Assembly (NCBI RefSeq): GCF_003473485.1
Contig: NC_053043.1
Coordinates: forward strand, 7,202,001 to 7,266,000
DNA from: Medicago truncatula
Taxonomy: Eukaryota; Streptophyta; Magnoliopsida; Fabales; Fabaceae
Direction: 5' to 3'
DNA length: 64,000 nucleotides
Part shown: positions 1 through 11,807 of the stretch, in pieces
Layout of the letters: every line of letters starts with the position of its first letter
Position numbering within the stretch: the first letter of the stretch is position 1
Notes under the pieces: generated by a model
What the model saw: the letters and a program-made list of their open reading frames with translations, nothing else
Database searches by the model: none
Told to the model about the DNA's origin: nothing
Position numbers and translations under genes: made by a program

Positions 1-215
1 GCTTGATGCTCCTTTTCAAAGCACTCAAGAAAAGTCGATTCTACTTACAAAATAATTTGAGTGATGATAATAAAAATAAAAGTAAGATTCATATTGCATT
101 TTGATTTTTGATTAGGGAACTCAAACATACTAAAAACACGTGCTGAATCTGAAGAATGAAGAAAGAATCTAGCATCTCAGTTATGTACTTTTTGAGTGTT
201 TTATGAAAATTTAAA
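1..215. repeat. Copy of a dispersed block, also at about 5425-5575
   Basis: The first bases of the window (GCTTGATGCTCC followed by an AAAGCACTCAAGA stretch) recur near 5425, together with the following GAATGAAGAAAGAATCTAG stretch. The two copies drift apart after roughly 150-200 bp. No coding potential is visible. The copy probably extends to the left of the window. Confidence 0.7.
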
Positions 216-759
216 AGTTACAAGTACCATATTCATTGTTTTCTGAATTTTTTAGTATTTATATATGAAACTGTGATACAAATTTTTAAATGTCTTGAAA
301 AAGAGAGCATTTAGGATTTCAGTTAAAATTGTTAAATTTAATCTTTAATTCATTTGAATTAAATTTAATAGTGTTAAAATAAGAAATTTAATAGTGTTAA
401 TTGAAATACCGATCCCCTTTTTTTCAAGTTTTTTTTTTTTTTTTTTTTTTTTTTGCATGTTATAAATATTTCAATTGCAAAACTTTAATACATTTTTTGT
501 AATACATTGTTAACTGTAATACATTTTTTGTTTACAAAACTTTTTACTTTTTTACAAAACTTAACTCAAATTCCAATGAAGTCATTTTTTTTTTATCATC
601 AAATATGCATGTTAGAAATATTTCTATTATAAACTGAAGTCAAATTTTGTTTTTTTTTTTTTACAAAACTTAACTCAAATTCTAATGAAATGATTTTCTT
701 TTTGAAGCAAAGCAGACTCATTTCATTTCAATAGAAAAATAGGAGCAATACAAAGAGGA
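216..759. other. AT-rich non-coding stretch with a poly-T tract
   Basis: No gene is visible. There is a run of about 26 T at 429-454. A short direct repeat (TTACAAAACTTAACTCAAAT) occurs near 551 and again near 660. It looks like low-complexity DNA next to the LINE remnant that follows. Confidence 0.6.
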
Positions 760-1790
760 AGATCATAAAGACCACTAGGGATAGATTGTAATAAAGATGT
801 TTTGGCAAAGTTGTGAGCGACTCTATTTGTTTACCTCTTGACAAAAGCTCTATCACAAAAGCATACTCCAACTTCGAATTTCCCTTTAGTCAAACAAAGA
901 AGAAATAGATTTCTCCTTTTTCTTAAAACAACAGTTATTCCTTCCTCAGAATATTACTCAAACATACGTAATCCACAAAACATGCAACACATTCCAAACA
1001 GATTTTGAGAAGCCGCCCAAAGCACCGAAGTGAAGACCATGATCAATCAAACTTAGAGGGTTCACTGAAAAAATACCAATCCATTGCCGAAGTAATAGCC
1101 AAAGAGTTCCAAAGAAGTCACATCTCAAAAATAAATGATTCACATTTTCTGCAACACCGCCCTACAACACAAACATTCAAATTTTGTTGAAGAATTCTAC
1201 ACTTAACGAGATTATCCTTTGTAGAAATTTAGTTCTAAAGAAGTCGCCACACAAAAAAGACACCTTCAAGGGAAATGATTTGTTCAAAATAATTTCATGT
1301 AATTCACGTCGAGTATTTGGTTTTGCCTCGTTTAATATCAGATAAACCATGCTAATTGTGTACCCCTTTTTAGGCATAAGTTGCCACGACCACCTGTCTT
1401 CCTCACCAACCTATAAGCAAGTGTATATAAAACCTCTCTACACTCCCCCAACATCTCCTCCTCTCATGCAAATAAGCGACACCGCCATTTCCAAGCCTCG
1501 TCCCCTAAACACTAGTCTAAACCACTCATCTCCACTACTGTAATAGTTTGATTCTTCGCCAAATCAAACAACTGCCTGAACCTATCAAACAATGACCCCC
1601 CCACAACAAAAACAACAAATATTTCCAAAAGAACGTCCTAGTCCCATCTTCCACTACCCTCACCAAGTTATAATCGAACCAAACCTACCCTCAGCCACCC
1701 GATCCCCACCGCGCACACCACACAATTGCCATCCCTTTATCATGTATCTTGCCACTAACACCTTATATCATAAACTATTTTGATCTACAT
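760..1790 (-). mobile_element. L1-type LINE remnant (3' region with zf-RVT domain)
   Basis: Read on the minus strand, the segment gives pieces of the C-terminal part of a plant L1-like LINE polyprotein. A DRWSWQL stretch near 1400 is followed by ILNEAKPNTRRELHEIIL, then by VAENVNHLFLRCDFFGTLW at about 1165-1105 and a tryptophan-rich tail (LHVLWITYV, then an interrupted GRNN). This matches the reverse-transcriptase zinc-binding domain (zf-RVT) and its tail. It is spread over several frames with internal stops, so it is a dead copy. The exact ends are not resolved, and an RTE-type fragment abuts it on the right. Confidence 0.75.
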
Positions 1791-1819
1791 ACAACATCCA
1801 ACACCATTTATCCTATATA

Positions 1820-2250
1820 TATATTTTCCTTGAACCAAAACATTACCCTATTCATCTTTAATAGAGTTCACATGATCCAAGTCTCTTGTCTTTCTTTCTT
1901 GTCCGCTAACAAGCCTATATGGATAGATTTTCGCCTTCTTTGGTGCATAATGATTGGTGTAAGCCATCAAAAGCTTCAGTTCTTGCTTCGATCACTGCCT
2001 TTTTGGACTCTTTCTCAACACCTTTATAATTTTCTCAAGTTTTGACATGTTTACACCTAGACAATCTTTAAAACGCTCCCTTTTGATTCTAAATTTACTC
2101 TGAACACTTTCATTTCACACCACCAACATGTTGTACCGCTAGGTCCAAAACCTCTTGATTCTCCCAACATCCCTTTTACTACTTTTGTAATCCCATGTGT
2201 CATCTTGTCCCATATAACATTAGTGTTTTCTTGTGGCTATCCAAAAGCCC
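1820..2250 (-). mobile_element. RTE-type LINE remnant (endonuclease-RT linker)
   Basis: The minus strand reads, with breaks, WDKMTHGITKVVKGMLGES, SRGFGPSGTT, NESVQSKFRIKRERFKDCL, KKAVIEARTEAFDG-like text and RTRKKDKRLG. These are hallmarks of the linker between endonuclease and reverse transcriptase in plant RTE LINEs. Part of it (1831-1990) is clearly related to 7510-7680, which belongs to the second RTE copy in this window. It is interrupted by stops and frame changes and is not functional. Confidence 0.7.
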
Positions 2251-2924
2251 CCTCTAAGATCTTGGGTTGAAAATATTTTGGTTTTCACTCTTCAAATGCA
2301 AGCACTTGGAAAAAGTTTGTTTGCATAAAATATAAACAAAGAAAGTTTGGAAATTTCAGAGATAAATAGACATGTTGGGATTAGGTTTCATAATTGATTT
2401 CATTAATGCATAATTAACTTATGATTCCTCGCTCTGTTAACATATGTAATAACATATGGATCCGAAAATGGTTTGTGATTGTAAACTCGACCCTATTCCT
2501 AGAGAGTAGCATCCACAGATGAATTTATCCTCGGTGTACAAGAACTTATTAAAATCAAAATGTTAATTTCAGAGTTTTACATTGGAAAAGCAATACAACA
2601 AAGATAAATCATCGATATAGAGAAAACACGACTATATATAACCATTGAGAATTTTTTTCTTTTTCATTTGTCAATTGTCATCACCATTAAATTCCACTTG
2701 TATATTATTTTTCTTTCAAAAAGCTTCCCTCCCCAACTCGAATTCAACCCTATCAAGAACAAATGCTCTCTTATCTATAGACATGATGACTATTCATTGT
2801 TTTTCATTTTAGGTACGTATTTTTCAAAGAGAACAAAAAAAATAAAACTTTTTGGCTGAGAGAAGATGAATTATAATGACAATGTATAGTGTCTAGTGTT
2901 CATGTAATTAACTGCTGTAGTGAT
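2251..2924. other. No gene seen
   Basis: AT-rich sequence without a convincing open frame or structured repeat. It separates the LINE remnants from the BSD-domain remnant and may include intron sequence of the latter. Confidence 0.5.
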
Positions 2925-3242
2925 CAAGATGATAAGTTGGATGTAAAAAATGTGGCATCAGGAATGTAGACAGATAATGATAACAGTGTCGAATCATGCA
3001 AAGATAGTCATATATCGATTGTTTGGAGCTAGCCTTCCATGCCTGAGGAAGAAGACATTAGTTGGGATGAAATTAAAGATGTTGAAAGCAATGATGTAAG
3101 TAGAGGGGATGCTGGTGGGTCTGAAAGTAAGATTGACTTGCGGAAAAGGTTGAGTGCAGCTACGGCTGATTAAGATGAGGATCTCAGTTGGGATATTGAA
3201 GACAATGATGAGGCTATCAAGTATCAACCCTCTTTTCTAGTC
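2925..3242 (+). pseudogene. C-terminal remnant of a BSD domain-containing protein gene
   Basis: The plus strand reads, in one frame, DDKLDVKNVASGM, then a stop, then DNDNSVESCKDSHISIV, another stop, then PSMPEEEDISWDEIKDV, ESNDVSRGDAGGSESKIDLR, KRLSAATAD, a stop, and DEDLSWDIEDNDEAIK. The acidic WDEIxD ... DLRKRLSAA ... DEDLSWDIEDxDE arrangement is the conserved C-terminal tail of plant BSD-domain (synapse-associated-like) proteins, whose BSD domain lies upstream. That domain is not seen here. Three in-frame stops (about 2971, 3030 and 3171) and the missing N-terminal part show a truncated pseudogene. The family call rests on remembered motif similarity, so confidence is moderate. Confidence 0.6.
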
Positions 3243-3689
3243 TAGGGATGATAACAATAAACAATCAAATCCTAAATACCATTTCATCTTTGGTTTGTCT
3301 CCAAAGATGAAATTTGAATATTTGTTTGGCTTATTGTTTGAATCTGTTACCCATATCAAGTTTGATGAGTCTTCTAACAAGTGTCTCAACTCTCAAGGAT
3401 ACATGTTAAGGAATCGAATATATAAATTTATCTTGAAAATTGTGTATTTAATACTTTGGAGTTTATAAAATGTACTTTTAAACCCAAATTCTAAGATAAA
3501 GTTTCTATTTTTGATTCATTAACATGTGTTCTTAGGGTATTTGTTAGCATTGTCGTATTTAAATTGGTTTTGAAGTTGTAAAATTGATATATGAAAGCTA
3601 TATACTTTTAAGTTACGAAAAAAAAAAAACATTTTGTATCAAGAACTTATTTTTCTTATAATAACGTTTTGGAACAGCCAACAAGTAAC
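3243..3689. other. No gene seen
   Basis: AT-rich sequence after the BSD remnant, perhaps its former 3' flank. Nothing else is recognisable. Confidence 0.5.
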
Positions 3690-4275
3690 ATTTGTGTTTC
3701 CTTCCTTTGTTACTAATTTTGGAGCTCTTCCTCTACACTTTTCCTAATTTTTTCTGCTATTTGTTTGTTTCTCTTGATCTTTATGGCCAACAAACTTTTT
3801 GCTTGCTATTTCATCTCCCCCTTATTGTAACTCTGGCATCCACCACCACGATGAACCACCATCCATGGTCATGGCTAACCCAACGCCCACACCCTGACCA
3901 CCAGAGCCACCACCTCCAACAGATTTGGCCACAGTTGTTCAAAGCCACAAAATATAGATAGGTATGAGCTCTAATGACAACGGCCGGTTGTTCCTCTTGT
4001 GGCAATCTATTTTTAAGTTTAGTTTGGAGTAGTGTACTCATGGTATTTAATTAAAAGCTTAAGGATAGGTGTTGAATATTTTGGAACAATATATTGTCTT
4101 CAGAGCCAAATGTGACTGCCACCATTATTAGCATTTTCTTCGCTCATGAATGACTATTGGACTTTTAGTTAATTTGGGCAAATCTAAAGCCACATTTAGT
4201 CGAATTGAGCTTGAAGAAGCTGAAGAAATGGTATGTAAGTAACAAGGTAGATATAAACACTGTGGAGCCTCAGTC
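3690..4275. repeat. Duplicated block, copy 1 (copy 2 at about 7675-8870)
   Basis: Long stretches such as GAGCTCTTCCTCTAC, CACCACCTCCAACAGATT, AATGTGACTGCCACCATTAT and AATTTGGGCAAATCTAAAGC occur in the same order in 7675-8870. A GAGCTTGAAGAAGCTGAAGA stretch near 4207 could be a former exon (IELEEAEE), but no intact reading frame is present. This copy lacks the MITE found in copy 2 and so preserves the empty site near 4155-4165. Confidence 0.8.
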
Positions 4276-4304
4276 TAAGGCTATTAACATATTTGTTTTT
4301 TCCG

Positions 4305-4470
4305 GCCACTTATATTGATCACTAACAAACTCTGAATACGGCAGTAGAATGGACCTGATGCCGAGCTTAACTTCCTCCAGAAGCCAATTCAAATGATCCT
4401 CTAGCTAACAACCATGAATATAAATAGCCGCATTCGCGTCCTGCCACTCAATCAGAATATTGTCAACCAC
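4305..4470 (-). other. Exon-like fragment of unknown origin
   Basis: After a possible splice acceptor (TATGTATTGCAG on the minus strand, near 4475), the minus strand reads EVVDNILIEWQDANAAIYIH, then GC, one stop, LEDHLNWLLEEVKLGIRSIL and LPYSEFVSDQYKWPEK. The composition looks like real protein rather than noise, but I do not recognise the family. The internal stop suggests a gene or transposon remnant. Confidence 0.35.
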
Positions 4471-4479
4471 TTCTGCAAT

Positions 4480-6189
4480 ACATAAATTTCACTACTCCAA
4501 AAACTACTCCAAGCGTTAGCATTTAAACCATCACCAATAGACAAATAAGATGAAAGATTTCTCTCTATTTTCCTCCCATTTTTCCCTCAAAAGTCCTTCC
4601 CTCCCCTCCCCTCAAAACTCCCAAATAAAAACTAAATGTAAGCCAGATGTTACCTATTATATAGCGGGAAAATTTCATTTTGAGTTCCAGCTATACGGTG
4701 ACTTAATATGTTAAGTGAGTTAGTTCCCTATTTCCAGTACTATAGTGTTGTGCTATTGATTGTATTTACTGCTGCCTTTGACAGAAGATGTTTTCACATG
4801 ATCAAGGTGGGTTGAGAATTGAGATGCATTCTTGTTGTGCTTGAGCAAGAATGGGTGAATTGTATGTTGTGTTTGATCAAGGATAAGTGTAGGATGAACT
4901 TGTATTTCTAAATGTGATTTCTATTGATGACCCTGGTATTGTACACAGTTTATTATGTATTGTATTTGTGTACTATAGTGCTTTGAAGAATAATTTGTGG
5001 ATAGGACATGCTGCATTTTGTTTCCTGTTTTGAACAGATATGGGGAGAACGAGGTCATAGTTAAATGCTTTGTATGGGGGTGTATGGTAGCTGTTTTGAA
5101 CTGATATGGTCAGAATCATTTTAATTCCCTCTTGAAACCACCATAGTTAACTTAGATCTTCTCAATTTGAATGTACCTATTTGTGATACAAAGCAAACAA
5201 GGCCATTTATGTGTTACTGCTGAAATAGCCATTGAAGCTTAAGAGTGAAAAGACATGATTAATGGATTTTGAGGACACATTTGATCAATGTTTCAGTGAC
5301 CTTAGCAGGACGAGCAGCCACAAATTTGCTCTTTGTTCTTTGAGTTAAGAAAAGGAACATTGATGAAAATCTACAATGAAACAAACACCCCATAAGCACT
5401 TAAGAAATAAGCCTCGTGTTGTTTGCTTGATGCTCCTTTTCAAAGCACTCAAGAGTGATAGAAATAAGATTGATATTTCATTATGAATAAGGAACTCAAA
5501 CATAATAAAACTGAAGAATGAAGAAAGAATCTAGTATCCCAAAAATCAGCCTGTGTTTTGTTAAACATTGAAAGTTACAAGTCTCACATAGAATAGTTTT
5601 ATGAGTGTTTAAGTCTTTATGTATCAATGTGTAGTGTGAATTTGTAAATTGGTTATAAGAAAAGGATTGGGCAATGTTGATGATGTTATTAACAATAACA
5701 ATGAAATGAATATTTGTTATTGTTAAAATACATATTCTCCTTTCAACTTTTTTACAAACTATGCATCTTAGAAAGATATCAAATCAATTGTTAGGTCGGA
5801 CGGCGTGATTGGAGTTTAAACCCCGTCACCTCAACTTATGTGTGTGAGTTTATAACAGTTTTGCCATTTCGTCTATAAAAAAAAAATATCTTAATTGTCA
5901 TCACCATATTTTGATTCCTTCCTTGAATATTTGGACTAAAATTTGACGATTGTCATTTTTTTTTTTAGTAATGTGGCATAATGATTTAATCGCATAGAAC
6001 AATCCTAGTTATATTTCCCTCAAAAAAAAAAAACAATGCTAGTTATATTAATGAGTGACATACTGACACATCAACAATTAAGTCTTATTCTATCCCACTA
6101 AATATGATCGGCTACATAGAGCAAATTACGTTATAATGGTCTATCATAAATTATACTTCGATCCAACCCATTAATTTTTAGATCTTTCT
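4480..6189. other. Gene-free stretch with a repeat copy at 5425-5575
   Basis: No coding region is supported. The block at 5425-5575 repeats the first bases of the window. The rest is AT-rich sequence without a recognisable element. Confidence 0.5.
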
Positions 6190-7640
6190 TAGTACTTTCT
6201 CTTATAGTTTTTTAGGTATTCCTCTTCCTCTAGTCATCTGAATGTCCTCCATCTGGTATTCTTTACTATGAAATCTACATCTTTGCTCTCGTCTAATTTT
6301 ACCACACATCCAACTCAACATCATCATCTCCTCTATGCTTATTTTATTCTTATATTGGTTCCTCACCACCCAAAATTTTCGTTCTTATAGTTGTTCGATA
6401 AAATTTTCATTTCAACTTACGCCGTACTTTTCTATAACACATAAAGTACTCGAGGCTCTTCATCACTTCAACCATCCAACTCGAATTTAATAATTTACTT
6501 CTACTTCTATTTCTTTATTGTTTTGTACTGTGGACCCAAGACTTTTTAACTGTGTAACTTGTGGTATGATATGATATCTAAATTTCACCTCAAAGCTATA
6601 AATGTTTTTTCTTTTGCTAAAATTACATTCCATGTACTCTCTCAGGCAAAAGAAAAAGTTATACACTTCTAAGACTTGTCTCCAACCTACTGTTCAGTTC
6701 ATCCATTGACTCTACAAGCAGGACTACATCATTTGCAAAATGCATACATCTCAATGGTAGCTCTTGGTTGTGTTTGGTAAGTACATCCAAAATTAAAGTA
6801 AAACTATAAGGGCTTAAAATTGGTCCTTGATGCAATCCTTGATACATCTCTCACTAGTCGAAGTCCACTCATACACAAATCGAATATAATCAATTCTAAC
6901 TTCTTTCTTTTCTAGGGTTTTCCACAAAATTTCTTTAGGAACTCTATCACACGTCTTCTTCAAATCAATGAAACAAAGTGGTTCTAACTTCTCTATGGTT
7001 TTCTTATCTAGGACTTTCTTGAAATCAAATCAATTCTAACTTCTTTCTTCTCTAGAGCTTTCCAAACATAAAACTAATTTGGTTATTGGTAACCCGATTA
7101 TTTTTTCTCAGTCTCCGTTCAATCATTTTTTATCCATAACATTATGCTATGACTAAGTTTAATTCACTTATAATTTGCGCAATTTTGTATATCTCCCTTG
7201 TTCTTGTAGATTGTAATTAAAGTGTATCTTTTCCACTCATTCGTTATTTGCTTTGACCTCATAATTTATTAAAAAGTTTGGTGGGCTACTCAATGCCTCT
7301 ATCTCCAAGACTTTTCTGCACTTCAATAGGTATATTGTCTGATCCAACTGCATATTCATTGATCATCCTTTTCAACGCTTATTTTATCTTATGTTCTTGA
7401 ATATGATGATAATAGTTATAATTTTGATCATCTTGTCTTATTTCCAACCTATTAGAATCCGATAAGATCCCATATCCTTCATTAAATAAGTTGTGCAAAT
7501 ATTTCTTCCATCTACCCTTTATATCTTTTTGTTGAACCAAAACTTTACCTTTTTCATGTTTAATACATTACACTTTGTCCAAGTCTTTTGTTTTTCTTTC
7601 CGGTCCCATAACAAGCCTATATTAAATTTTCTTTAATTGA
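6190..7640 (-). mobile_element. RTE-type LINE remnant with reverse-transcriptase core
   Basis: On the minus strand the order is the linker region (near 7510-7640), then a FIDLKKTCDRVPKEIL-like motif near 6970-6920 (RT motif with the DRVP signature), then YQGLHQGPILSPYSF and LPLRCMHFANDVVLLVES at 6850-6690. The last corresponds to the catalytic box, usually FADD, here FAND, so the second catalytic aspartate is lost. The QGLHQGxxLSPY and CMxFA(D/N)DxVLL motifs are typical of plant RTE LINEs. Frames are broken repeatedly, so the copy is inactive. Confidence 0.8.
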
Positions 7641-8109
7641 TGCCTAAAGATTGGTATAATCCATAAAAATCTTGAGCTCTTCCTCTATGCTTTTCCTAAT
7701 TTTTCTGCTATTTGTTTGCTTCTCTTGGTCTCTATGGCAAACAAACTTGTTGCTTTCTATGTCATCACCCCCGATTGTAACTCCGGCATCCGCCACCACA
7801 ATGAACCACCATCCACAGTCATAGCTAACCTGAGGTCCACACCCAACCACCGGAGCCACCACCTCCAACAGATTCGTCTGCAGTTCGTCCTCCAACAAAA
7901 CTACCAAATGTAGATATGAGCTCTAATGACAATGGCGCGTTGTTCCTCTTGCGGCAATCTATTTTTAAGTTTAGGTAATAGTCATGGTATTTAATCAAAA
8001 ACTTTAGCAGAGTTAGAATATTTTGGAACAACATATTGTCTTCAGAGCCAAATGTGACTGCCACCATTATTGGCATTTTCTTCATCCATGAAATGACTGT
8101 CAAACTTAA

Positions 8110-8317
8110 GGGTGTGTTTGGATCAGAAGAGAAAGTGAAAGGAAATAAAGTTAAAGGAAAGAATGTAAAAGGAATGAAAGTGGATAGAAAGTGAGTAAAA
8201 AGTGAGATGATTTTTTAGTTGTTTAGTTTGAATGATGGTGAGAAGAAAGTGAAAGGAAAGATAATTATATAATTAGTAAATTGACATAAATATCTCTACA
8301 TAATATACATAATATTT

Positions 8318-8369
<52 letters not shown>

Positions 8370-8719
8370 AGATATAAATAAGTAACAAGTTTTTATAAGT
8401 ATACTATATTGTAAATTAGAATGAAAATTGGAGACCGAAGTGACAGGTGAGGAACATATTAATTAAAGACAAAAAAAAAAATTAACATTGATAATTGTTT
8501 AAAAGTCAATGGTCATTTTGTAATTTGATCACAATGCATGCATTCCTTTGTGTTTCTTCACATGGTAGGGAGGAAAGGTTTCAGAGCATGGGCCCCCACC
8601 AAAATCAGACTTTCTTTCCTATCTGACAATGGAACCAAACTATGGAAAGACAATTCTCAAGATACTTTCTTTCCTACGTGCTTTCTTTCCTTAATCTATT
8701 TGTTGTTCCAAACACACCC
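8110..8719. mobile_element. Tourist-like (PIF/Harbinger) MITE with TAA target duplication
   Basis: The element starts GGGTGTGTTTGGA and ends TCCAAACACACCC, a 12-13 bp terminal inverted repeat of the Tourist type. It is flanked on both sides by TAA (8107-8109 and 8720-8722), the usual 3-bp target of PIF/Harbinger elements. The paralogous block at 4155-4165 is the empty site. Subterminal regions are purine-rich (GAAAG repeats) on the left and pyrimidine-rich (CTTTC) on the right. No coding capacity is seen. Confidence 0.8.
8320..8363. repeat. (AT)n microsatellite
   Basis: About 21 uninterrupted AT units inside the Tourist-like MITE. Confidence 0.95.
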
Positions 8720-8870
8720 TAAAAGTCAATTTGGGCAAATCTAAAGCCACGTTTAGTCAAATTGAGCTTGAAGAAGCTGAAGAAATGATATGAAACAAGG
8801 TAGATATAAATACCGTGGAGTCTCAATCTCTGGTTATTAACGTATTTGTCTTTGACCGTGTGTGGAAAAC

Positions 8871-9560
8871 TTTGTACAGATTTAGATCTTGGCCGAGTTT
8901 TATAATTTTTTTTGTTGTTGACAAAATCATTGTTTTCTTAGTGTTTATGGAACGGTGTAATTCTGTAATAAAAGAAAAGGCATTGTGTAGCTAGTTATAC
9001 AAGACTATAAGTTGAACCAGCAAGTTATTTGGTGTTTACGGGCAGCTTTGTGTTTGGTGCTTCTGTATAACGTAAAACCTATGTTTAAGGAATTGATTCA
9101 TTTTATCAAGTTCTTTAGAAACATATAAACGGGTGTTTTGAAATAGATAAAATGAATCAATCAACTAGTAAGGAGATGTAATAGCAAAACTGGAGGTGCA
9201 AATTGCAACATAAAAATTGACCAGTTGATGACCGCGACAAATGATATGATATACTTCACATTAAGCAGCATACTCAAACTTGCATAGCATCAAATATTTA
9301 GGGACTTGTATGCCCCAGAGCAAAATAAGATATCAAAACTATACATTTATCATCAACAATTCGACATAGCACCAAGTTGCATTTTACAATAACACCAGCA
9401 ATGATATCATAATTCTCTACATACAATACCAGGGTTATAGAATGATAACCTATGTATTAAATATAGCGAGAGAGCATTAAATTCATAGTTAAAAGAACAA
9501 TTCCCAGATGAAATTCTTTTATCACACTAAGTACAATTGTAAAGCTACAAATTTCCCATT
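8871..9560. other. No gene seen; downstream flank of the LFG gene
   Basis: AT-rich sequence without coding potential. The 3' UTR of the minus-strand LFG gene probably occupies the last part (about 9560-9704). Confidence 0.5.
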
Positions 9561-9704
9561 TCACCAAAAGTGCCATCTGTCAGCTGTAAAGGAATACTAG
9601 AAAAGCATTGTATATCTGCATTATGCTTATTACAGCATCACAAAGATGCAATGCATTAAAGTAGTTTCACTTATTTTTGGTCAACCTCAATTCACTAAGG
9701 ATGA

Positions 9705-11644
9705 TTAATTGTTTGCCTCCCTCAGAATCCTCAAGATGGAAAGGAACAGGTTCAGAATGTCGAGATAAAGAGTGACAGAGGCCCCAATGTATTCATCATA
9801 AGTATGGCGCTTGATCAGATTGTCAGTGTCGTAGACAATATAAGCAGAGAAAATCATAGCACCAACTCCACCATAGATAGCATGTGACACTGGCCCAAGA
9901 GGGAAGAACATCTGTACCAAAGAAAATCTAGTCTTGAGCAACAGAAAAGCTGCAAGCATAATCTATGTACAATAATTTCATGTGTGTATCTATAGCTAAG
10001 ACTTTTTTCATTAGGTGATGCAACCACATGAATACAACAATTTCAAAATGTCTTATTATGAATCACACACCACCTAATGGAAAACAAAAACCAATTTAAA
10101 ATTCAAATATCAGTGTGTTTGAAACCGTGGTATCAAAACATATAATACGAAAAACTGTCTCTAGGAGTCTCGGAATCAACAACAGTTCACCATTCACTGA
10201 GGTTTAGATACACCAGTCTCCCTTTAATTCTAAACATTGAATTGAATTTTATCTCATCTATCCTCCTTATAAGTGCTTCTATGAATCTTCTCCATACATT
10301 CATAGACCACCTAGACTTGGACTAGGTCATGTTTGGTTTAGCGTCGTATAGGTTCAAACTTACTTCCAATACATAGCTTCAAATGTCAATGTGATTTCAA
10401 CGCAATTCCGAATTGTGCTAGTGATTTCTACCATATTTTCTACAATGGTAGCTACTCATTTTTTCTCTAGTAATTCCATTCTTAATCATATCCTATGTTA
10501 TCCTGCGTGACTACTTATCCATCCTAACATTAACATTCATATATAAACAACACACACAGAAAACCTCACATTCATTCATATTGAAACGTATAAAACTAAA
10601 GTAAAAAAAACAGCCAACAACCAGTTATCAATCAATGATACAAAATAAATGACAAGAAATGCAACCAACCTGCATCATGCCGGTGAGTACAAGAGTAAAG
10701 AGACAGGTAAACAAAAGAGGACCAAGGTAGCTAAAATCCTTGCCCTTCTTGGAAGCCCAGAAAGCATAAGCAGTTAGAGAAGAAACCACCGCAGATGTCA
10801 AAACCAACGCCTCAAGCACAATTTTTCCTGCATTACAACAATACATATATTACAACCCATGAGAATAAAAATAGTGTACTTTCAGTTTCAATTTTGGAGC
10901 AATTGATTCTAAAGGTATATAATTGATTTGTTTATTTGCTCTCGAGCAGAATTGATTCTAGAAATTATAGCTTTGATTCTAGAATTGATTTTTACAATCA
11001 AATTTATTGTCCAACTTGCTAATACATGAACATAGATAAACCTAAATAAATTTACTTACATTCAATTTTAAACCAGAATCAATTTTTGTGGCGGCAAAAT
11101 CAAATAGACAAATAATAACATATGAACGAGAACGAAACCCTACCATCGGTGTTAGCACAGGTAACTCCAACGGTGAAACTAATCGACAAAGTAAAAAGTC
11201 CAAGCAAGATATAATTATGAGGATGCTTTTGCTGATACCTCAACAACGGAATCAAAACTGCAAAAAAAATAAAAAAAATAAAAAATAAGATCCATGCAAT
11301 AAAACCCTAATTAATTCATAAAAAGAACAATTAAGGATTGGAATAGTACAGATGAATGGAAGAAAGACGAGGAACAAGAGAAGAGGGGAATTGCCCCTAA
11401 GAAGAAGATTAAGAGGAGTATAGAAAACAGTTATGACAGAGACGATGGTGGTTAAGAGGATCTGAGCGGAGAGGATTCCGTAGACTTTACGGATGAAACC
11501 CCAACGGAGTTGATTTTCACCGAGGGAGAGACCTGGGTAGAGGGTTTCTCCAGATTCGATGTCCAATTCAGCTTCATCTCTTTTCACGCTTGTGTAGCCT
11601 CGTTTATCTTGTTGATGTGGTGGTTGCTGATCGAACATCATCAT
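9705..11644 (-). CDS. LFG: LIFEGUARD / TMBIM (Bax inhibitor-1-like) membrane protein, 4 exons
   Basis: Exons on the minus strand are 11644-11350, 11257-11144, 10827-10670 and 9911-9705. All introns are GT-AG, phases agree, and the product is 257 aa. Three ATG codons in a row open the frame; the first is used here. The N-terminus is a hydrophilic tail (about residues 1-45) ending in the family signature LRWGFIRKVYGILSAQIL. Seven hydrophobic segments follow, including NYILLGLFTLSISFTVGV, LEALVLTSAVVSSLTAYAFW and IYGGVGAMIFSAYIVYDTDN. The C-terminal YDTDNLIKRHTYDEYIGASV and LYLDILNLFL are the most conserved parts of the family; their aspartates match the di-aspartyl pH sensor of bacterial relatives. 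LFG proteins sit in ER or vacuolar membranes, affect calcium handling and suppress stress-induced cell death. The Arabidopsis homologue BIL4 acts in brassinosteroid signalling. The length is normal and nothing looks broken. Confidence 0.95.
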
Positions 11645-11807
11645 CTTCTTCTTCGGAGATCTGATTAACAGATTCGTCTTCTTGCTTCTTCTGGTTTTTT
11701 TTAGGAGAAAATATCTTAAGTGTGTGTATATGATGATGACAAAAATGAATGAATGCGCGTTGTTTACTTTTTAGCGGTGACAGGTATCTTTCAAGTCGTT
11801 GCTTCAA

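Larger units (their letters stand above)
7675..8870. repeat. Duplicated block, copy 2, carrying a MITE
   Basis: Second copy of the 3690-4275 block, collinear apart from the 610-bp insertion at 8110-8719. The match resumes after the insertion with AATTTGGGCAAATCTAAAGC and GAGCTTGAAGAAGCTGAAGA. No intact reading frame is present. Confidence 0.8.

Noticed and set aside
3811-4041. Minus-strand glycine/tryptophan-rich open frame
   Set aside because: It is a by-product of CCACCA-rich repeat sequence that recurs at 7825-8103 with different breaks. There is no conserved frame.
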